64,000 nt of DNA from Halorubrum sp. F4 (GTDB taxonomy: Archaea; Halobacteriota; Halobacteria; Halobacteriales; Haloferacaceae). The stretch covers positions 393,018 to 457,017 of the forward strand of contig NZ_JAPDFS010000003.1 in the NCBI RefSeq assembly GCF_027257195.1. Reading direction: 5' to 3'. How positions within the stretch are numbered: the first letter of the stretch is position 1; the number at the start of each line of letters is the position of its first letter. A program made the translations under genes and the position numbers. Below are positions 36,122 to 45,524 of this stretch, one piece after another. The notes beneath the pieces are model-generated. The model was not told the DNA's origin, made no database searches, and saw nothing but the letters and a program-made list of their open reading frames with translations.

Positions 36122-36491
36122 TACCTGTGGCGAGCAACTCTGCGAGCCGCAGGTATGGAGCGGGTTCGAACCCCGGTCGCTCCCATTCGCTCGCTGCGCT
36201 CGCTCACCTCCCGCTCCCTGGTTCGAACCCGCCCCAACACGTCCGTTCCGAGAGAAGTCGGATCGACGGGCCCGCGATCGTCGCCGGTGCGGCGAACGTC
36301 TCCAAAGCCCCGCCCGAACCGCACCGCCCCGCACCTCACGCCTCCCCAGCCTCGCGACTCCCTCCGGTCGTCGCGTCCCTCGCGGTCGGGTTCGCGCCCT
36401 GCTGGGCGCTCACCGGCGCGCCACCGCTTAGATCGAGGCACCCCTCCCCGGTGTGCTCCAGTGTTCATCCTTCTGAAGGATCGATTCACCC
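36122..36491. other. Non-coding stretch with tRNA-like debris and a dispersed repeat
   Basis: No gene is seen. Just after tRNA-Val there is an imperfect hairpin (ATACCTG...CAGGTAT, 36121-36156). Two further T-loop boxes follow, GGTTCGAA near 36163-36170 and GTTCGAACCC at 36221-36230. The first of these is followed by GGTCGCTCCCA, like a tRNA 3' end. From 36303 a repeat element begins that is found again at 48267. The debris suggests past recombination at the tRNA 3' end. Confidence 0.5.
36303..36428 (+). repeat. Dispersed repeat, short copy
   Basis: Shares with 48267-48564 a left block CAAAGCCCC, a central block of 38 bases with one mismatch (36317-36354 against 48391-48428), and a right block around CTCACCGGCGC..GCCACCGC (36409-36427). 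The sequence between blocks differs. No open reading frame of its own. Confidence 0.65.
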
Positions 36492-37790
36492 TCACCCGCC
36501 GAACAGGCTGGAGTGAACGGGAGCGTGGTCGGGGTCTCGGTCGGACTCCTCTCTCGCGGGGCCGTCGCCACCCTGGTCGTCGACCGCGCGCCCCTCGACC
36601 CCGTCCGCGAGGAAGTCGCGCAGCGGCGGGCCGACGTGTTCGGGCTCGACGAGGAACGCGTCGTGGCCGTGGTCGGAGTCGATCACGTGGTGAGCGACGG
36701 GGACGTCGCGCTCGCGGAAGGCGGTCGCGACGGAGGCGGCCTGCTCGACGGTGAAGTGCCAGTCGCCGGTGAAGCTGGTCACGAGCGCCTCGCCCTCGAA
36801 GGCGGCGAGCGCGTCGGCGTCGGAGCCGTAGCCGGCGGCGAGGTCGTACTCGTCCATCGCGCGCGTGAGGTAGAGGTAGCTGTTGGCGTCGAACCGCTCC
36901 GCGAACCCCTCCGCCTGATAGTCGAGGTACGACTCCACCTCGCGGTACGGGAAGAAGGCGGCCGCGGGGTCGGCCGCCAGTCCGAGGTCGCCCTGCTCGC
37001 GGCTCAGCGAGTCGCGGCCGGCCGAACGTCGGCCGAACTTCCGCTCCATCGACGCCTTCGAGAGGTACATCACGTGGCCGATCTGCCGGGCCATCGCCAG
37101 CCCGGTGTCGGGCGACTCGCGGTCCTCGCCGTAGTAGTCGCCGCCGTTCCAGTTCGGGTCCGCCCGGATCGCCCGGCGGGCGATGGCGTCGAGCGCGAGA
37201 CACTGCGCGTCGAGTCTGGCCGCGGCGGCGATGGGGACGATACGGTCGACGTCGTCGGGGTACCGTTTCGCCCACTCGAGGACGTTCATCCCGCCGACGC
37301 TCCCGCCGACGACCGCCCGGAGCCGGCCGACGCCGAGGTGGTCGAGCAGGCGGCGCTGTGCGCGCGTCCAGTCCTCGACTTGAACCGGCGGGAACGCCGT
37401 CCCCCAGCGGTCGTGGTCGGGCTCGTCGCCGGGGAGATCCAGATCGGTCGGGCGCTCGCTGGCCGGCCCCGAGGTGCCGTAACAGGAGCCGGGAACGTTC
37501 GCACAGACGACGTAGTACTCGGTCGTGTCTATCGCCTTTCCCGGGCCGACCACGTCGTCCCACCACGCGCGTGCCTGGCCGGCCTGTCCGGCGTCCGCGT
37601 CGCGCCCGGGCGTCCGGGCGACGTTCTGGCTGCCGGTGAGCGCGTGACACACGAGGACGACGTTGTCCCCGTCGAACTCGCCGTACGTCTCGTAGCCGAC
37701 GTGCAGCTCGGGGATCGACTGCCCGCACTCGAAGGTGAACTCCCCGAGGGTCGCGACGCCGGCGTCGGTGGGCGTGGCCGCCATCCTCAC
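36492..37790 (-). CDS. metX: Homoserine O-acetyltransferase
   Basis: Transfers an acetyl group from acetyl-CoA to homoserine, the first committed step to methionine by direct sulfhydrylation. Alpha/beta-hydrolase fold, 432 residues from GTG at 37790 or 430 from ATG at 37784. The family start is [24 protein letters not shown]. The nucleophile elbow is [13 protein letters not shown], and the catalytic histidine is in [17 protein letters not shown]. The N-terminus overlaps the metY stop by four bases (GTGA), so metY and metX are co-translated. Family members that prefer succinyl-CoA exist and cannot be excluded from sequence alone. The C-terminal tail of about 30 residues after the catalytic histidine region is acidic and probably disordered. 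Confidence 0.92.
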   Translation of the reverse strand: MRMAATPTDAGVATLGEFTFECGQSIPELHVGYETYGEFDGDNVVLVCHALTGSQNVARTPGRDADAGQAGQARAWWDDVVGPGKAIDTTEYYVVCANVPGSCYGTSGPASERPTDLDLPGDEPDHDRWGTAFPPVQVEDWTRAQRRLLDHLGVGRLRAVVGGSVGGMNVLEWAKRYPDDVDRIVPIAAAARLDAQCLALDAIARRAIRADPNWNGGDYYGEDRESPDTGLAMARQIGHVMYLSKASMERKFGRRSAGRDSLSREQGDLGLAADPAAAFFPYREVESYLDYQAEGFAERFDANSYLYLTRAMDEYDLAAGYGSDADALAAFEGEALVTSFTGDWHFTVEQAASVATAFRERDVPVAHHVIDSDHGHDAFLVEPEHVGPPLRDFLADGVEGRAVDDQGGDGPAREESDRDPDHAPVHSSLFGG

Positions 37791-39136
37791 TCCCTCCCCG
37801 TTCCGTTCCCCGTCCCCGACGCGTTCACCGCCGCCGACAGCGCCGCGTCGAGGTCGGCGATCACGTCGTCCGGGTCCTCGATGCCGACCGAGAGTCGGAC
37901 CATGTCCTCCCGGACGCCCGCCGCCGCCCGCGCCTCCGCGTCGAGCTGTGCGTGCGTGGTGGAGGCGGGATGGATGATCAGCGTCTTCGCGTCGCCGATG
38001 TTCGCGAGGAAGCTCGCGAGGTCGACCGACTCACAGAGCGTCTTCGCGGCCGCGTAACCCCCCGCGGCCCCGAAGGTGATCATCCCGCCGTAGCCGGACC
38101 CGGGGTCGTCGCCGTCGTCGGGGTCGTCTTCGCCGTCGAGGTACTCGCTCGCGTTCGCGTGAGTCGGGTGCTCCTCGAACCCGGGGTAGGTCACCCAGTC
38201 GACCCGGTCGTCCTCGCGGAGGAACTCGGCGACTCGTCGGGCGTTCTCGCAGTGGCGCTCCATCCGGAGGGGAAGCGTCCCGACCCCTTGAAGCGTCTGC
38301 CAGGCGTCGAAGGGGGACTGCTGGCTCCCCGTCGGACGGACCGCCCGCTGGCGGACGACGTTCGCGAACGCGGCGTCGCCGAACCGCTCCACGAAGTCGA
38401 TCGGGAACGCCGGCGACTCGCCCGACAGTTCCGCGTACTCCGCCTCGGGGTGGTCCCACGGGAAGGTGCCGCCGTCGACGACGACCCCGCCGACGGTGGT
38501 GCCGTTCCCGGTGAGCCACTTGGTCGTCGACTCCCAGACGACGTCCGCGCCGTGCTCGATCGGCCGACAGAGGTACGGCGTCGCGAACGTGTTGTCGACG
38601 ACGAGCGGGACCGCGTTCGCGTGGGCGATCCCCGCGAGACGCTCGAAGTCGGGCGTGACGAGGGAGGGGTTCGCGATCGTCTCCACGTGGACGAAGGCGG
38701 TGTCGTCGTCGATGGCATCGGCGTACGCCCCGTAGTCGGTCGTGCCGACGAGCCGGGCTTCCACCCCGCGGCGGTTCGCGACGCTGGTGAGGTGGGTCGT
38801 GGTGCCGCCGTACATCTCCTCGCTGGCGACGACGTTGTCGCCCGCGCTCGCGAGGACCGTGGTGATCGCGTCGAACGCTCCCATCCCGGAGGCGGTCGCG
38901 ACCGCCCCCGACCCGCCCTCCAGGTCGGCGAGGCGGTTCTCGAGCGCACGCACGGTCGGGTTCGAGACGCGGGAGTAGACGTCCCCGTCCGCCCGGAGCG
39001 CGTACAGATCGGCCGCCGCGTCGGCGTCCTCGAACTCGTAGGACGTCGTCTGATGGATCGGCGTCGCGCGAGCCCCGGTCGCCGGATCGGCGGACGATCC
39101 GGCGTGGAGACTCCGGGTGTCGAACCCACGTGTCAT
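37787..39136 (-). CDS. metY: O-acetylhomoserine sulfhydrylase (aminocarboxypropyltransferase)
   Basis: PLP enzyme that makes homocysteine from O-acetylhomoserine and sulfide. 449 residues, Cys/Met metabolism PLP family. Landmarks: [34 protein letters not shown] at the start, [22 protein letters not shown], and the PLP-binding lysine in [17 protein letters not shown]. The C-terminal substrate region is [23 protein letters not shown]. It is the first gene of the metY-metX unit and overlaps metX by four bases. An AT-rich promoter lies upstream (39148-39169). Together the two genes give a complete homoserine to homocysteine route. Confidence 0.94.
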   Translation of the reverse strand: MTRGFDTRSLHAGSSADPATGARATPIHQTTSYEFEDADAAADLYALRADGDVYSRVSNPTVRALENRLADLEGGSGAVATASGMGAFDAITTVLASAGDNVVASEEMYGGTTTHLTSVANRRGVEARLVGTTDYGAYADAIDDDTAFVHVETIANPSLVTPDFERLAGIAHANAVPLVVDNTFATPYLCRPIEHGADVVWESTTKWLTGNGTTVGGVVVDGGTFPWDHPEAEYAELSGESPAFPIDFVERFGDAAFANVVRQRAVRPTGSQQSPFDAWQTLQGVGTLPLRMERHCENARRVAEFLREDDRVDWVTYPGFEEHPTHANASEYLDGEDDPDDGDDPGSGYGGMITFGAAGGYAAAKTLCESVDLASFLANIGDAKTLIIHPASTTHAQLDAEARAAAGVREDMVRLSVGIEDPDDVIADLDAALSAAVNASGTGNGTGRE

Positions 39137-39147
39137 GTATGTAGCGC

Positions 39148-39169
39148 ATATATCTTTATCCGTCTATAA
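39148..39169 (-). promoter_or_regulatory. Promoter of metYX
   Basis: AT-rich island read on the minus strand as GTTATAGACGG then GATAAAGATATAT. The TTATAGAC element is about 28 bases before the ATG at 39136, consistent with a leaderless transcript. Confidence 0.5.
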
Positions 39170-39292
39170 CTGTCAGTTACGGCAAGGTCTGCCGGACCCG
39201 GCCGCGGTCGAGCGCGGTTCGCGTTCTGGTGGCTACGGTCTGCCGTCTGCCGTCGACCGAACGCCTTTGCGTCGGGCGACCGACGGTCAGTC

Positions 39293-41524
39293 ATGACCGA
39301 GGACACGCCGGTTCGCGGGCTGGTCGAGGCGCTCACGCTCGAGGAGACCGCCCGTCTCGTCTCCGGAACGACGGACCCGACCGGGCGCGCGACGGGATAT
39401 CTCGCGGGCGTCGAACGGCTCGACGTCCCCCCACTTTGCATGGTCGACGGGCCGCTCGGCGTCCGGATCCCCGACGAATCGGCGACCGCGTTCCCCGCTC
39501 CGATCGCGCTGGCAGCGACGTTCGACGACGAGTTGGCCCGCGAACACGGAGCCGCGCTCGGTCGCGAGACTCGGGCGGCCGGGGCCGACGTCCTGCTCGC
39601 GCCGGGGACGAACCTGATCCGCGTCCCACAGGGCGGCCGGAACTTCGAGTACTTCTCCGAGGACCCCGTGTCGTCCGCCGCGACCGCCGCGAGCGTCGTC
39701 GAGGGGATCGAGTCCGAGGGCGTGATCGCGACGCCGAAACACTACGTCGCGAACGGCCAGGAGACGGACCGTGCGGCGGTCAGTGCCGAGGTCGACGAGC
39801 GGGCGCTCCGTGAGCTATACCTCCCGTCGTTCCGCGCCGCGGTCGCGGCCGGTGCCGGATCGGTGATGTCGGCGTACAACCGCGTGAACGGGACCCGGAT
39901 GAGCGACCACCGGCGACTGCTGACGGACGTGTTGAAGGAGGAGTGGGGGTTCGACGGCTACGTCGTCTCCGACTGGTACGGGACCGAGAGCGCAGTCGAC
40001 GCGGCGACCGCCGGCCTCGACGTCGAGATGCCGGGCGTCCCGATGGCGGAGACGTCGGACGCGACGGCGGGCGACGGGGACGATGACGACGCCCCCGCCT
40101 CCGACGATCCGATCCCTCCCGAGATCGCTCGCGGGATGCCCGATCCGGAGACGTGCGAACCGTTCGACGAGGCGCTCCCCGCCGCGGTCCGGAACGGGTC
40201 GCTCCCGCGGGAGCGGCTCGACGACATGGCAACGCGCGTCCTTCGGACGATGGACCGGGCCGGGGTGCTGGACGGCGACCGCTCCCCCGTCGAGGCCGAC
40301 GCGGAGGCCCACCGCCGGACCGCGTTCGAGGTCGCGACGCGCGGGTCCGTCCTGCTGAAGAACGAGGGTGCCCTCCCGCTTCCGGCCGCCGCCGACGTCG
40401 CGCTCGTCGGCCCCGCGGTGGACGAGGCGGTCCTCGGCGGGGGCGGCTCCGCGGAGACGACACCCGAGACGAGCACCGCGCCGCGGGAGGGTCTCGAGGC
40501 GCGCGCCGACGGAGCCGTGACCGTCGTCCCCGGTCACCCGCCGATCGAGGGCGTCTCGATGCTCGACCTCCTGACGGACGAGGAGGGAGAGAAGGATAAC
40601 GTCGACGCGACCGACACCGACGCGGCCGACGCCGTCGACGCGACTGACACCGATAGCGACGGCGATGCCGCGAGCGACGACCTCGCCGTCGACGTCGACT
40701 CGGCTGTCGCGGCCGCCGAGGCCGCGGACGTCGCCGTCGTCGTCGTTCGCGACACCACGACGGAGGCGCTCGATCGGGACGGACTCGGTCTCCCCGGCAG
40801 TCAGGACGAACTGATCGAGGCGGTCGCCGCGGCCGCGGACCGGACCGTCGTCACGGTCGCCGCGAGCGGCCCGGTGGAACTCCCGTGGCGCGGCGCGGTC
40901 GATGCGGTCCTCGTCAACTGGTACCCCGGGCAGGTCCACGGCGACGCGCTCGCGGCGCTCCTTTACGGGGACGTCGACCCGGGCGGTCGGCTCCCGGTCA
41001 CGTTCGCGCCGGCGTCAGCGTACCCGACGGCCGACCGCCGGCGCTTCCCGGGCGTCGACGGGCGCGTCAGCCACGACGAGGGCGTCCTCGTCGGCTACCG
41101 CTGGTTCGACGCCCGCGACCTCGAACCCACCTACCCGTTCGGCCACGGCCGCTCGTACGCGGAGTTCGAGTACCGCGACGCGAGCCTCGAGGGCGTCCGG
41201 AGGGGCGACGGCGACGACGGGGACGACGTCGCCGTCACGGCCACCCTGGCGAACGTCGCCGACCGCGACGGCCGCGAGGTGGTCCAGACGTACGTCCGTC
41301 CGCCGGACGTGGCGGGCGTCGACCGCCCCGCCCGCGAGTTCGCCGGAGCCGAGAGCGTCGCCGTCGCCGCCGGCGAGCGCGAAACCGTCACCGTTCGGCT
41401 CGACGACCTCGCGTTCTCACGGTACGACCCCGAGGACGGCTGGACCGTCGACGCCGGGGAGTACGTCGTCGAGGTCGGACGTTCCGCACGGGACGCCCGG
41501 CTCGAGCTGACGGTGGAACGGTGA
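39293..41524 (+). CDS. Glycoside hydrolase family 3 beta-glucosidase
   Basis: A 743-residue GH3 enzyme releasing terminal beta-linked glucose or related sugars. The N-terminal barrel shows MVDGPLGVRIP, KHYVANGQETDR and DGYVVSDWYGTESAVDAATAGLDVEMPG, where the Asp of SDW is the nucleophile. The middle domain carries GSVLLKNEGALPLP. The C-terminal fibronectin-like domain includes EVVQTYVRPPDV and GEYVVEVGRS. An acidic insert rich in DATDTD is encoded at 40590-40690, probably a disordered surface loop. There is no signal peptide, so it acts in the cytoplasm on imported oligosaccharides. The last codons and stop are duplicated in tandem just downstream (41507-41552). Confidence 0.92.
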   Translation: MTEDTPVRGLVEALTLEETARLVSGTTDPTGRATGYLAGVERLDVPPLCMVDGPLGVRIPDESATAFPAPIALAATFDDELAREHGAALGRETRAAGADVLLAPGTNLIRVPQGGRNFEYFSEDPVSSAATAASVVEGIESEGVIATPKHYVANGQETDRAAVSAEVDERALRELYLPSFRAAVAAGAGSVMSAYNRVNGTRMSDHRRLLTDVLKEEWGFDGYVVSDWYGTESAVDAATAGLDVEMPGVPMAETSDATAGDGDDDDAPASDDPIPPEIARGMPDPETCEPFDEALPAAVRNGSLPRERLDDMATRVLRTMDRAGVLDGDRSPVEADAEAHRRTAFEVATRGSVLLKNEGALPLPAAADVALVGPAVDEAVLGGGGSAETTPETSTAPREGLEARADGAVTVVPGHPPIEGVSMLDLLTDEEGEKDNVDATDTDAADAVDATDTDSDGDAASDDLAVDVDSAVAAAEAADVAVVVVRDTTTEALDRDGLGLPGSQDELIEAVAAAADRTVVTVAASGPVELPWRGAVDAVLVNWYPGQVHGDALAALLYGDVDPGGRLPVTFAPASAYPTADRRRFPGVDGRVSHDEGVLVGYRWFDARDLEPTYPFGHGRSYAEFEYRDASLEGVRRGDGDDGDDVAVTATLANVADRDGREVVQTYVRPPDVAGVDRPAREFAGAESVAVAAGERETVTVRLDDLAFSRYDPEDGWTVDAGEYVVEVGRSARDARLELTVER

Positions 41525-41552
41525 GGTTCCTGACGGTGGAACGGTGAGGTTC
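41507..41552 (+). repeat. Perfect tandem duplication of 23 bases over the GH3 stop codon
   Basis: The 23-base unit CTGACGGTGGAACGGTGAGG plus TTC occurs at 41507-41529 and again immediately at 41530-41552. The first copy contains the final codons and the stop of the GH3 gene. Probably a recent slippage event with no effect on the protein. Confidence 0.85.
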
Positions 41553-41600
41553 GGGGAAACCGGGGCGGATCCACCCGGCAACGCGTCGACCGAAACGTGC

Positions 41601-41608
41601 GTTTATCC
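41601..41608 (+). promoter_or_regulatory. TATA box of the DHH phosphoesterase gene
   Basis: GTTTATCC, 25-32 bases before the ATG at 41633, supporting that start rather than the in-frame ATG at 41612. Confidence 0.5.
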
Positions 41609-41632
41609 CCCATGACGACCCATCGGCCGGTA

Positions 41633-43054
41633 ATGGCAGCCGCCGACATTCCGGTTCCCGCCCTCGGCGATCGGGCCCGCGCCTGCGCCGACCGGCTACG
41701 CGAGGCCGACCGCGTCCTGCTCGTCTCACACATCGACGCCGACGGCCTCACGAGCGCCGCCGTCGCGTCGTCGGCGCTCGCGCGAGCGGGGATCGACCAC
41801 GAGGTCGTCTTCGAGAAGGGGCTCGACCACGAGTCGGTCGCGGGGATCGCCGCCCGCGAGTTCGAGGTCGTGCTCTTCACCGACTTCGGCTCCGGACAGC
41901 TCGACGTGATCGCCGACCACGAGGCCCGCGGCGACTTCATTCCCGTGATCGCCGACCATCACCGGCCCGCCGACGCCGACACGGAGTTCCATCTCAACCC
42001 GCTCCTCGAGGGGATAGACGGCGCGAGCGAGCTCTCGGGGGCCGGCGCGAGCTACGTCCTCGCCCGGGCGCTCGAGGACGCCGACGGCGACAACCGCGAC
42101 CTGGCGGGGCTGGCGGTCGTCGGCGCGGTCGGCGACATGCAGGACGGCGGGGGCGGGCTCGTCGGTGCGAACGAGGCGATCGTCGCCGACGGCGTCGACG
42201 CGGGCGTCCTCGAGGAGCGCACCGACCTCGACCTCTACGGTCGACAGACCCGCCCGCTCCCGAAGCTGCTGGAGTACGCCTCGGACGTTCGGATCCCGGG
42301 GATCTCCAACGACGAGGCGGGCGCGATCGGGTTCCTTCGGGACCTCGACGTCGACGTGAAACGCGACGGCGAGTGGCGGCGCTGGGTCGACCTCGACGGC
42401 GACGAGCGCCGGACGCTCGTCTCCGCGCTGATGCAGCGTGCCGTCGCCTCGGGCGTTCCGGCCGATCGGATCGAGACGCTCGTCGGCACCTCCTACACGC
42501 TGCTCGGAGAGGAATCGGGTACCGAGCTTCGGGACGTCAGCGAGTTCTCGACGCTGCTCAACGCGACCGCCCGGTACGAGCGTGCGGACGTGGGACTGGC
42601 GGTCTGTCTCGGCGACCGCGACGCGGCGCTCGCGGAGGCACGACGGCTGCTCCGGAACCACAGACGGAACCTCTCGGAGGGACTCCAGTGGGTGAAATCC
42701 GAGGGCGTGACCCACGAGGAGCACCTCCAGTGGTTCGACGCCGGCTCGCGGATCCGCGAGACCATCGTGGGGATCGTCGCTGGGATGGCTGCCGGATCGC
42801 CCGCCGTCGACCGCTCGAAGCCCGTGATCGCGTTCGCGGAGAAGAACGCGGAGGAACTGAAGGTCTCCTCGCGCGGGACCGGGCGGCTGGTTCGGCAGGG
42901 ACTCGACCTCTCGGCCGTGATGCGGGAAGCGAGCCGGTCCGTGGGCGGCGACGGCGGTGGCCACGACGTCGCCGCCGGCGCGACGATCCCGATCGACGAA
43001 CGCGACGCGTTCCTCGCGGCGGCGGACGCGCTGGTCGGCGATCAGCTCTCGTGA
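41633..43054 (+). CDS. DHH/DHHA1 phosphoesterase (RecJ-like nuclease)
   Basis: 473 residues from the chosen ATG; in-frame codons at 41597 and 41612 would add up to 12. The DHH catalytic domain shows SHIDADGLTSAA, VLFTDFGSGQ and VIADHHRP, the metal-binding motifs of RecJ-type enzymes. A DHHA1 domain at the C-terminus ends with KVSSRGTGRLVRQGLDLS and GGDGGGHDVAAGATIP, the GGGH motif. Archaeal members act as 5' or 3' single-strand exonucleases or associate with the replisome (GAN/Cdc45-like). This one keeps the catalytic motifs and should be active. The TATA box supports the start. Its physiological substrate is not determined by the sequence. Confidence 0.87.
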   Translation: MAAADIPVPALGDRARACADRLREADRVLLVSHIDADGLTSAAVASSALARAGIDHEVVFEKGLDHESVAGIAAREFEVVLFTDFGSGQLDVIADHEARGDFIPVIADHHRPADADTEFHLNPLLEGIDGASELSGAGASYVLARALEDADGDNRDLAGLAVVGAVGDMQDGGGGLVGANEAIVADGVDAGVLEERTDLDLYGRQTRPLPKLLEYASDVRIPGISNDEAGAIGFLRDLDVDVKRDGEWRRWVDLDGDERRTLVSALMQRAVASGVPADRIETLVGTSYTLLGEESGTELRDVSEFSTLLNATARYERADVGLAVCLGDRDAALAEARRLLRNHRRNLSEGLQWVKSEGVTHEEHLQWFDAGSRIRETIVGIVAGMAAGSPAVDRSKPVIAFAEKNAEELKVSSRGTGRLVRQGLDLSAVMREASRSVGGDGGGHDVAAGATIPIDERDAFLAAADALVGDQLS

Positions 43055-43067
43055 GGAGGGGAGGACG

Positions 43068-43631
43068 TCAAGCTTCGCCGATGTCCCGGAACATCGCGCG
43101 GTAGTCGTCCGGGGAGAGCGACTCGGTGATGGCGTCCATGTCGGCGTCGAGCTCGTCGAGCCGGGAGACGAGTTCGTCGAACGCCTCGTTGCCGTCGAGT
43201 TGGGCGGTCGGTTTCTGTGCTCTGAGGACCGCGCGTTTGCTCGCCAGGGCCGCGGCCTCCTGGAGGAGCTCGTCGTACTCGTCGCGGGTCAAGAGCGTCT
43301 CGAGCGCGGCGAGCAGGTTCTCTCGGCTCACCGGCTTGGTCAAGTAGAGGTCGAAGCCCATTCCGATGATGTCGAAGTCGGGTTCGACGGCGGTCACCAT
43401 CGCGATCCGACAATCGAGACCGTTCTCCCGGATGTATTCGAGAACCTCGTCACCGCTTCCGTCCGGGAGCCGTCGGTCGAGGAGGACGGCGTCGACGGTC
43501 TCGTCGACGGTGTCCATCGCCTCGGCGGCGGTCTCGGCGACGGTAACGTCGTAGCGCTCCTCGAGGAAGCCGGCGTACAACGCCGAGATGTCCGGCTCGT
43601 CCTCCACGACGAGGACCGTCGCTTCGCTCAC
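43068..43631 (-). CDS. Response regulator with HalX domain
   Basis: 187 residues. The receiver domain (1-120) has phospho-acceptor Asp 52 in VLLDRRLPDG, acidic VVEDEPD at 8-14 and the conserved Lys in LYLTKPVS. The C-terminal HalX domain (about 125-185), specific to haloarchaea, has DEYDELLQEAAALASKRAVL and DYRAMFRDIGEA. There is no DNA-binding domain, so the output is likely protein-protein. It converges with the DHH gene and diverges from the KaiC-like gene. The sensor kinase is not nearby. Confidence 0.9.
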   Translation of the reverse strand: MSEATVLVVEDEPDISALYAGFLEERYDVTVAETAAEAMDTVDETVDAVLLDRRLPDGSGDEVLEYIRENGLDCRIAMVTAVEPDFDIIGMGFDLYLTKPVSRENLLAALETLLTRDEYDELLQEAAALASKRAVLRAQKPTAQLDGNEAFDELVSRLDELDADMDAITESLSPDDYRAMFRDIGEA

Positions 43632-43776
43632 CGTCGATCACCGTCGAGAGCGACGGGGTACGTTTCACCGAGCATACTGGACGTGGCGGCGTGTCGACGA
43701 ATAAAGCTATCGCCGTCCTCTCCTCACGGAGATCCGGTCGTCCTCGCGTTCGACACGGCGGTTCGAACGGATCGTC

Positions 43777-43785
43777 TTTTATATG
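43777..43785 (+). promoter_or_regulatory. TATA box of the KaiC-like ATPase gene
   Basis: TTTTATATG, 25-33 bases before the ATG at 43810, supporting that start over an in-frame ATG at 43783 that lies inside the TATA box. Confidence 0.6.
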
Positions 43786-43809
43786 TTCCCGACGCGAAGG
43801 CCAAGGCGA

Positions 43810-44538
43810 ATGTCAGAACTCGTCTCTACCGGAGTCGAGGGGCTCGATTCGATCCTCACCGGCGGCATCACGGAGCGGTCGACCGTCCTGATCTCCGGGA
43901 ACCCCGGCACCGGAAAGAGCATTTTCGGGATCCAGTACCTCTACGCGGGCGTCACCGACCACGACCAGCGCGGCGTGTACGTCTCCTTCGAGGAGGACGA
44001 AGCCGACATCCGCGCCGCCGCCGAGTCGGTCGGGTTCGACGACTTCGGCGAGTTAGTCGACGACGGCGAGATCGTGATCCTCGACAAGCGCCAGATGCTT
44101 CGAGAGACCGACTTCTCGACGGCCGTCGACAAACTGCTCGACACGATCGAGGGCGAGGAGTTCGACCGGCTCGTGCTCGACTCGCTGTCGATGTTCCAGC
44201 TGTTCTTCGACGACGAACAGGAGAAGCGGACGTACCTGCTGAAGTTCTCCGACATCCTCAAGGCGAACGGGCTCACCTCCCTGCTGATCAACGAGCAGGG
44301 CGCGGTGTTCCCCGACACCGAGGTCGGCTTGGAGAACTTCCTCACCGACGGCAACATCTACTTCATCCAGACGCCGACGGACTCGGGGGTCAACCGCTAC
44401 GTCTGGGTCGCCAAGATGCGCAAACAGGACATCGACACGGACATCTTCCCGATGGACATCGGGCAGGGGGGGATCACGGTCCACGAGCGCGCGGGCGGGT
44501 TCTCGATGATGAGCCGGTCGGACGAGCCGTCCTTTTAA
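43810..44538 (+). CDS. KaiC/RAD55-like RecA-fold ATPase
   Basis: 242 residues starting MSELVSTGVEGLDSILTGG. Walker A is GNPGTGKS and Walker B-like DRLVLDSLSMF, with EEDEADIRAAAESVGF typical of the single-domain KaiC group. The group acts in archaeal signalling; ArlH, also in this window, is a related regulator of the archaellum motor. The TATA box fixes the start at 43810. It converges with a winged-helix regulator 3 bases away and diverges from a HalX response regulator, which suggests a signalling module beside the archaellin genes. Target unknown. Confidence 0.85.
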   Translation: MSELVSTGVEGLDSILTGGITERSTVLISGNPGTGKSIFGIQYLYAGVTDHDQRGVYVSFEEDEADIRAAAESVGFDDFGELVDDGEIVILDKRQMLRETDFSTAVDKLLDTIEGEEFDRLVLDSLSMFQLFFDDEQEKRTYLLKFSDILKANGLTSLLINEQGAVFPDTEVGLENFLTDGNIYFIQTPTDSGVNRYVWVAKMRKQDIDTDIFPMDIGQGGITVHERAGGFSMMSRSDEPSF

Positions 44539-44541
44539 CGG

Positions 44542-44883
44542 TCAATCGCCCCTCGCGGAGAGGTCGCGCCAGACGTCGTCGAGTCGGTTCTTGACCGCGG
44601 ATCGCTCCTTGATCTCGACGGTGAGCCCGTCGCGGAAGTCGACGTCGACGCCGTCGACCTTCCGGCGGTACACCTTCACGCGGCGATGCTCGTCCGAGAG
44701 GGGCCGGTCGTGGAGCTCGAGCAAGTCCGCCTCCTCCAGCTCGTTGATCCGGCGGTAACACGTCGCGATGGGGACTTCCAGCTCCTCGCTCAGGTCCTGA
44801 GCCGATTTGGCGTCCCCCGTCGCGCTCAGGATGTCCGTGTTGTATTTGTTCCCGAGTACCGTGATCAGGTCGTCCCCCGCCAT
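44542..44883 (-). CDS. Winged-helix transcriptional regulator
   Basis: 113 residues from ATG at 44881-44883: MAGDDLITVLGNKYNTDILS, then AKSAQDLSEELEVPIATCYRRINELEEADLLEL, a winged helix of the ArsR/TrmB type. The recognition helix is IATCYRRINELEE, and a wing with RVKVYRRKVDGVDV follows. A longer frame upstream is discarded because the family begins at this methionine. It converges with the KaiC-like gene and diverges from a small membrane protein gene. Archaellin control by such a regulator would be reasonable, but is inference. Confidence 0.83.
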   Translation of the reverse strand: MAGDDLITVLGNKYNTDILSATGDAKSAQDLSEELEVPIATCYRRINELEEADLLELHDRPLSDEHRRVKVYRRKVDGVDVDFRDGLTVEIKERSAVKNRLDDVWRDLSARGD

Positions 44884-45068
44884 TATCGTTATCAAATATG
44901 AGTCTTTCGCCCAAAAAGATATCGGTAAGGCGTGCCGACGCTCGGACTCTCTCGCGTCGACGGCGCGACGAACGCGACTTTCGGGGCGTCTGACGCGCTT
45001 CCCCCTCGGGATCGGCCGTGTGTCCGGGCGAACCCGGATGTTATCGCTATTGATACCCCACACCGGAT

Positions 45069-45075
45069 CTTTATC
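45069..45075 (+). promoter_or_regulatory. TATA box of the small membrane protein gene
   Basis: CTTTATC, about 27 bases before the ATG at 45099. Confidence 0.5.
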
Positions 45076-45098
45076 CTGTCCGGTCGGGCAGATCGGGT

Positions 45099-45437
45099 AT
45101 GGACCTCATCGAAGGGCTGTACCTCGTGACGACCGCCGTGCTCGCGGGGGCGGGCGCGACGCTGTCGGCGTTCGCGGTGGCGGCGTACCGTTCCTCCGGG
45201 CGGACCGCGATGGCGTATCTCGCCGTCGGGTTCGGGCTGGTCGTCGTCGCCGCGCTCGCCACCCCGCTCGCAGCGTTCCGGACCGCGTTCGCGAACCCCC
45301 GGGCGATCCTCCTCGTCAACACCGGCCTGCTCGCCGGGTCGATGGCGCTCGTCGCGGGGAGCCTCGCGGTCTACGAGCCCGGCACTCGGGAGTTCGTGAT
45401 CTCCGAGGTCGACGTGGGCGAGCTTCGCGAGCGGTGA
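45099..45437 (+). CDS. Small haloarchaeal membrane protein, three hydrophobic segments
   Basis: 112 residues. Three predicted membrane segments: LYLVTTAVLAGAGATLSAFAV, MAYLAVGFGLVVVAALATPL and ILLVNTGLLAGSMALVAGSLAV. The C-terminal tail is acidic. It is divergent from the winged-helix regulator gene, a pairing that often reflects regulation of one by the other. No functional motif was recognised. The start is supported by the TATA box. Confidence 0.75.
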   Translation: MDLIEGLYLVTTAVLAGAGATLSAFAVAAYRSSGRTAMAYLAVGFGLVVVAALATPLAAFRTAFANPRAILLVNTGLLAGSMALVAGSLAVYEPGTREFVISEVDVGELRER

Positions 45438-45524
45438 TCTCTCGGATCCATATCTGATAGTCAGGATGGCTCGTCGTTGTTGTATTCTGTAACTAATCGC
45501 TAGAATAAATCCCGAAAAACGCAT

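Noticed and set aside
36160-36240. Second and third tRNA genes after tRNA-Val
   Set aside because: Only T-loop-like boxes are present; no acceptor pair, D arm or anticodon stem can be built.
36067-37728. Frame of 553 residues overlapping metX on the same strand
   Set aside because: Passes through non-coding repeat and tRNA sequence and is arginine-rich; metX in the other frame has a clear family match.
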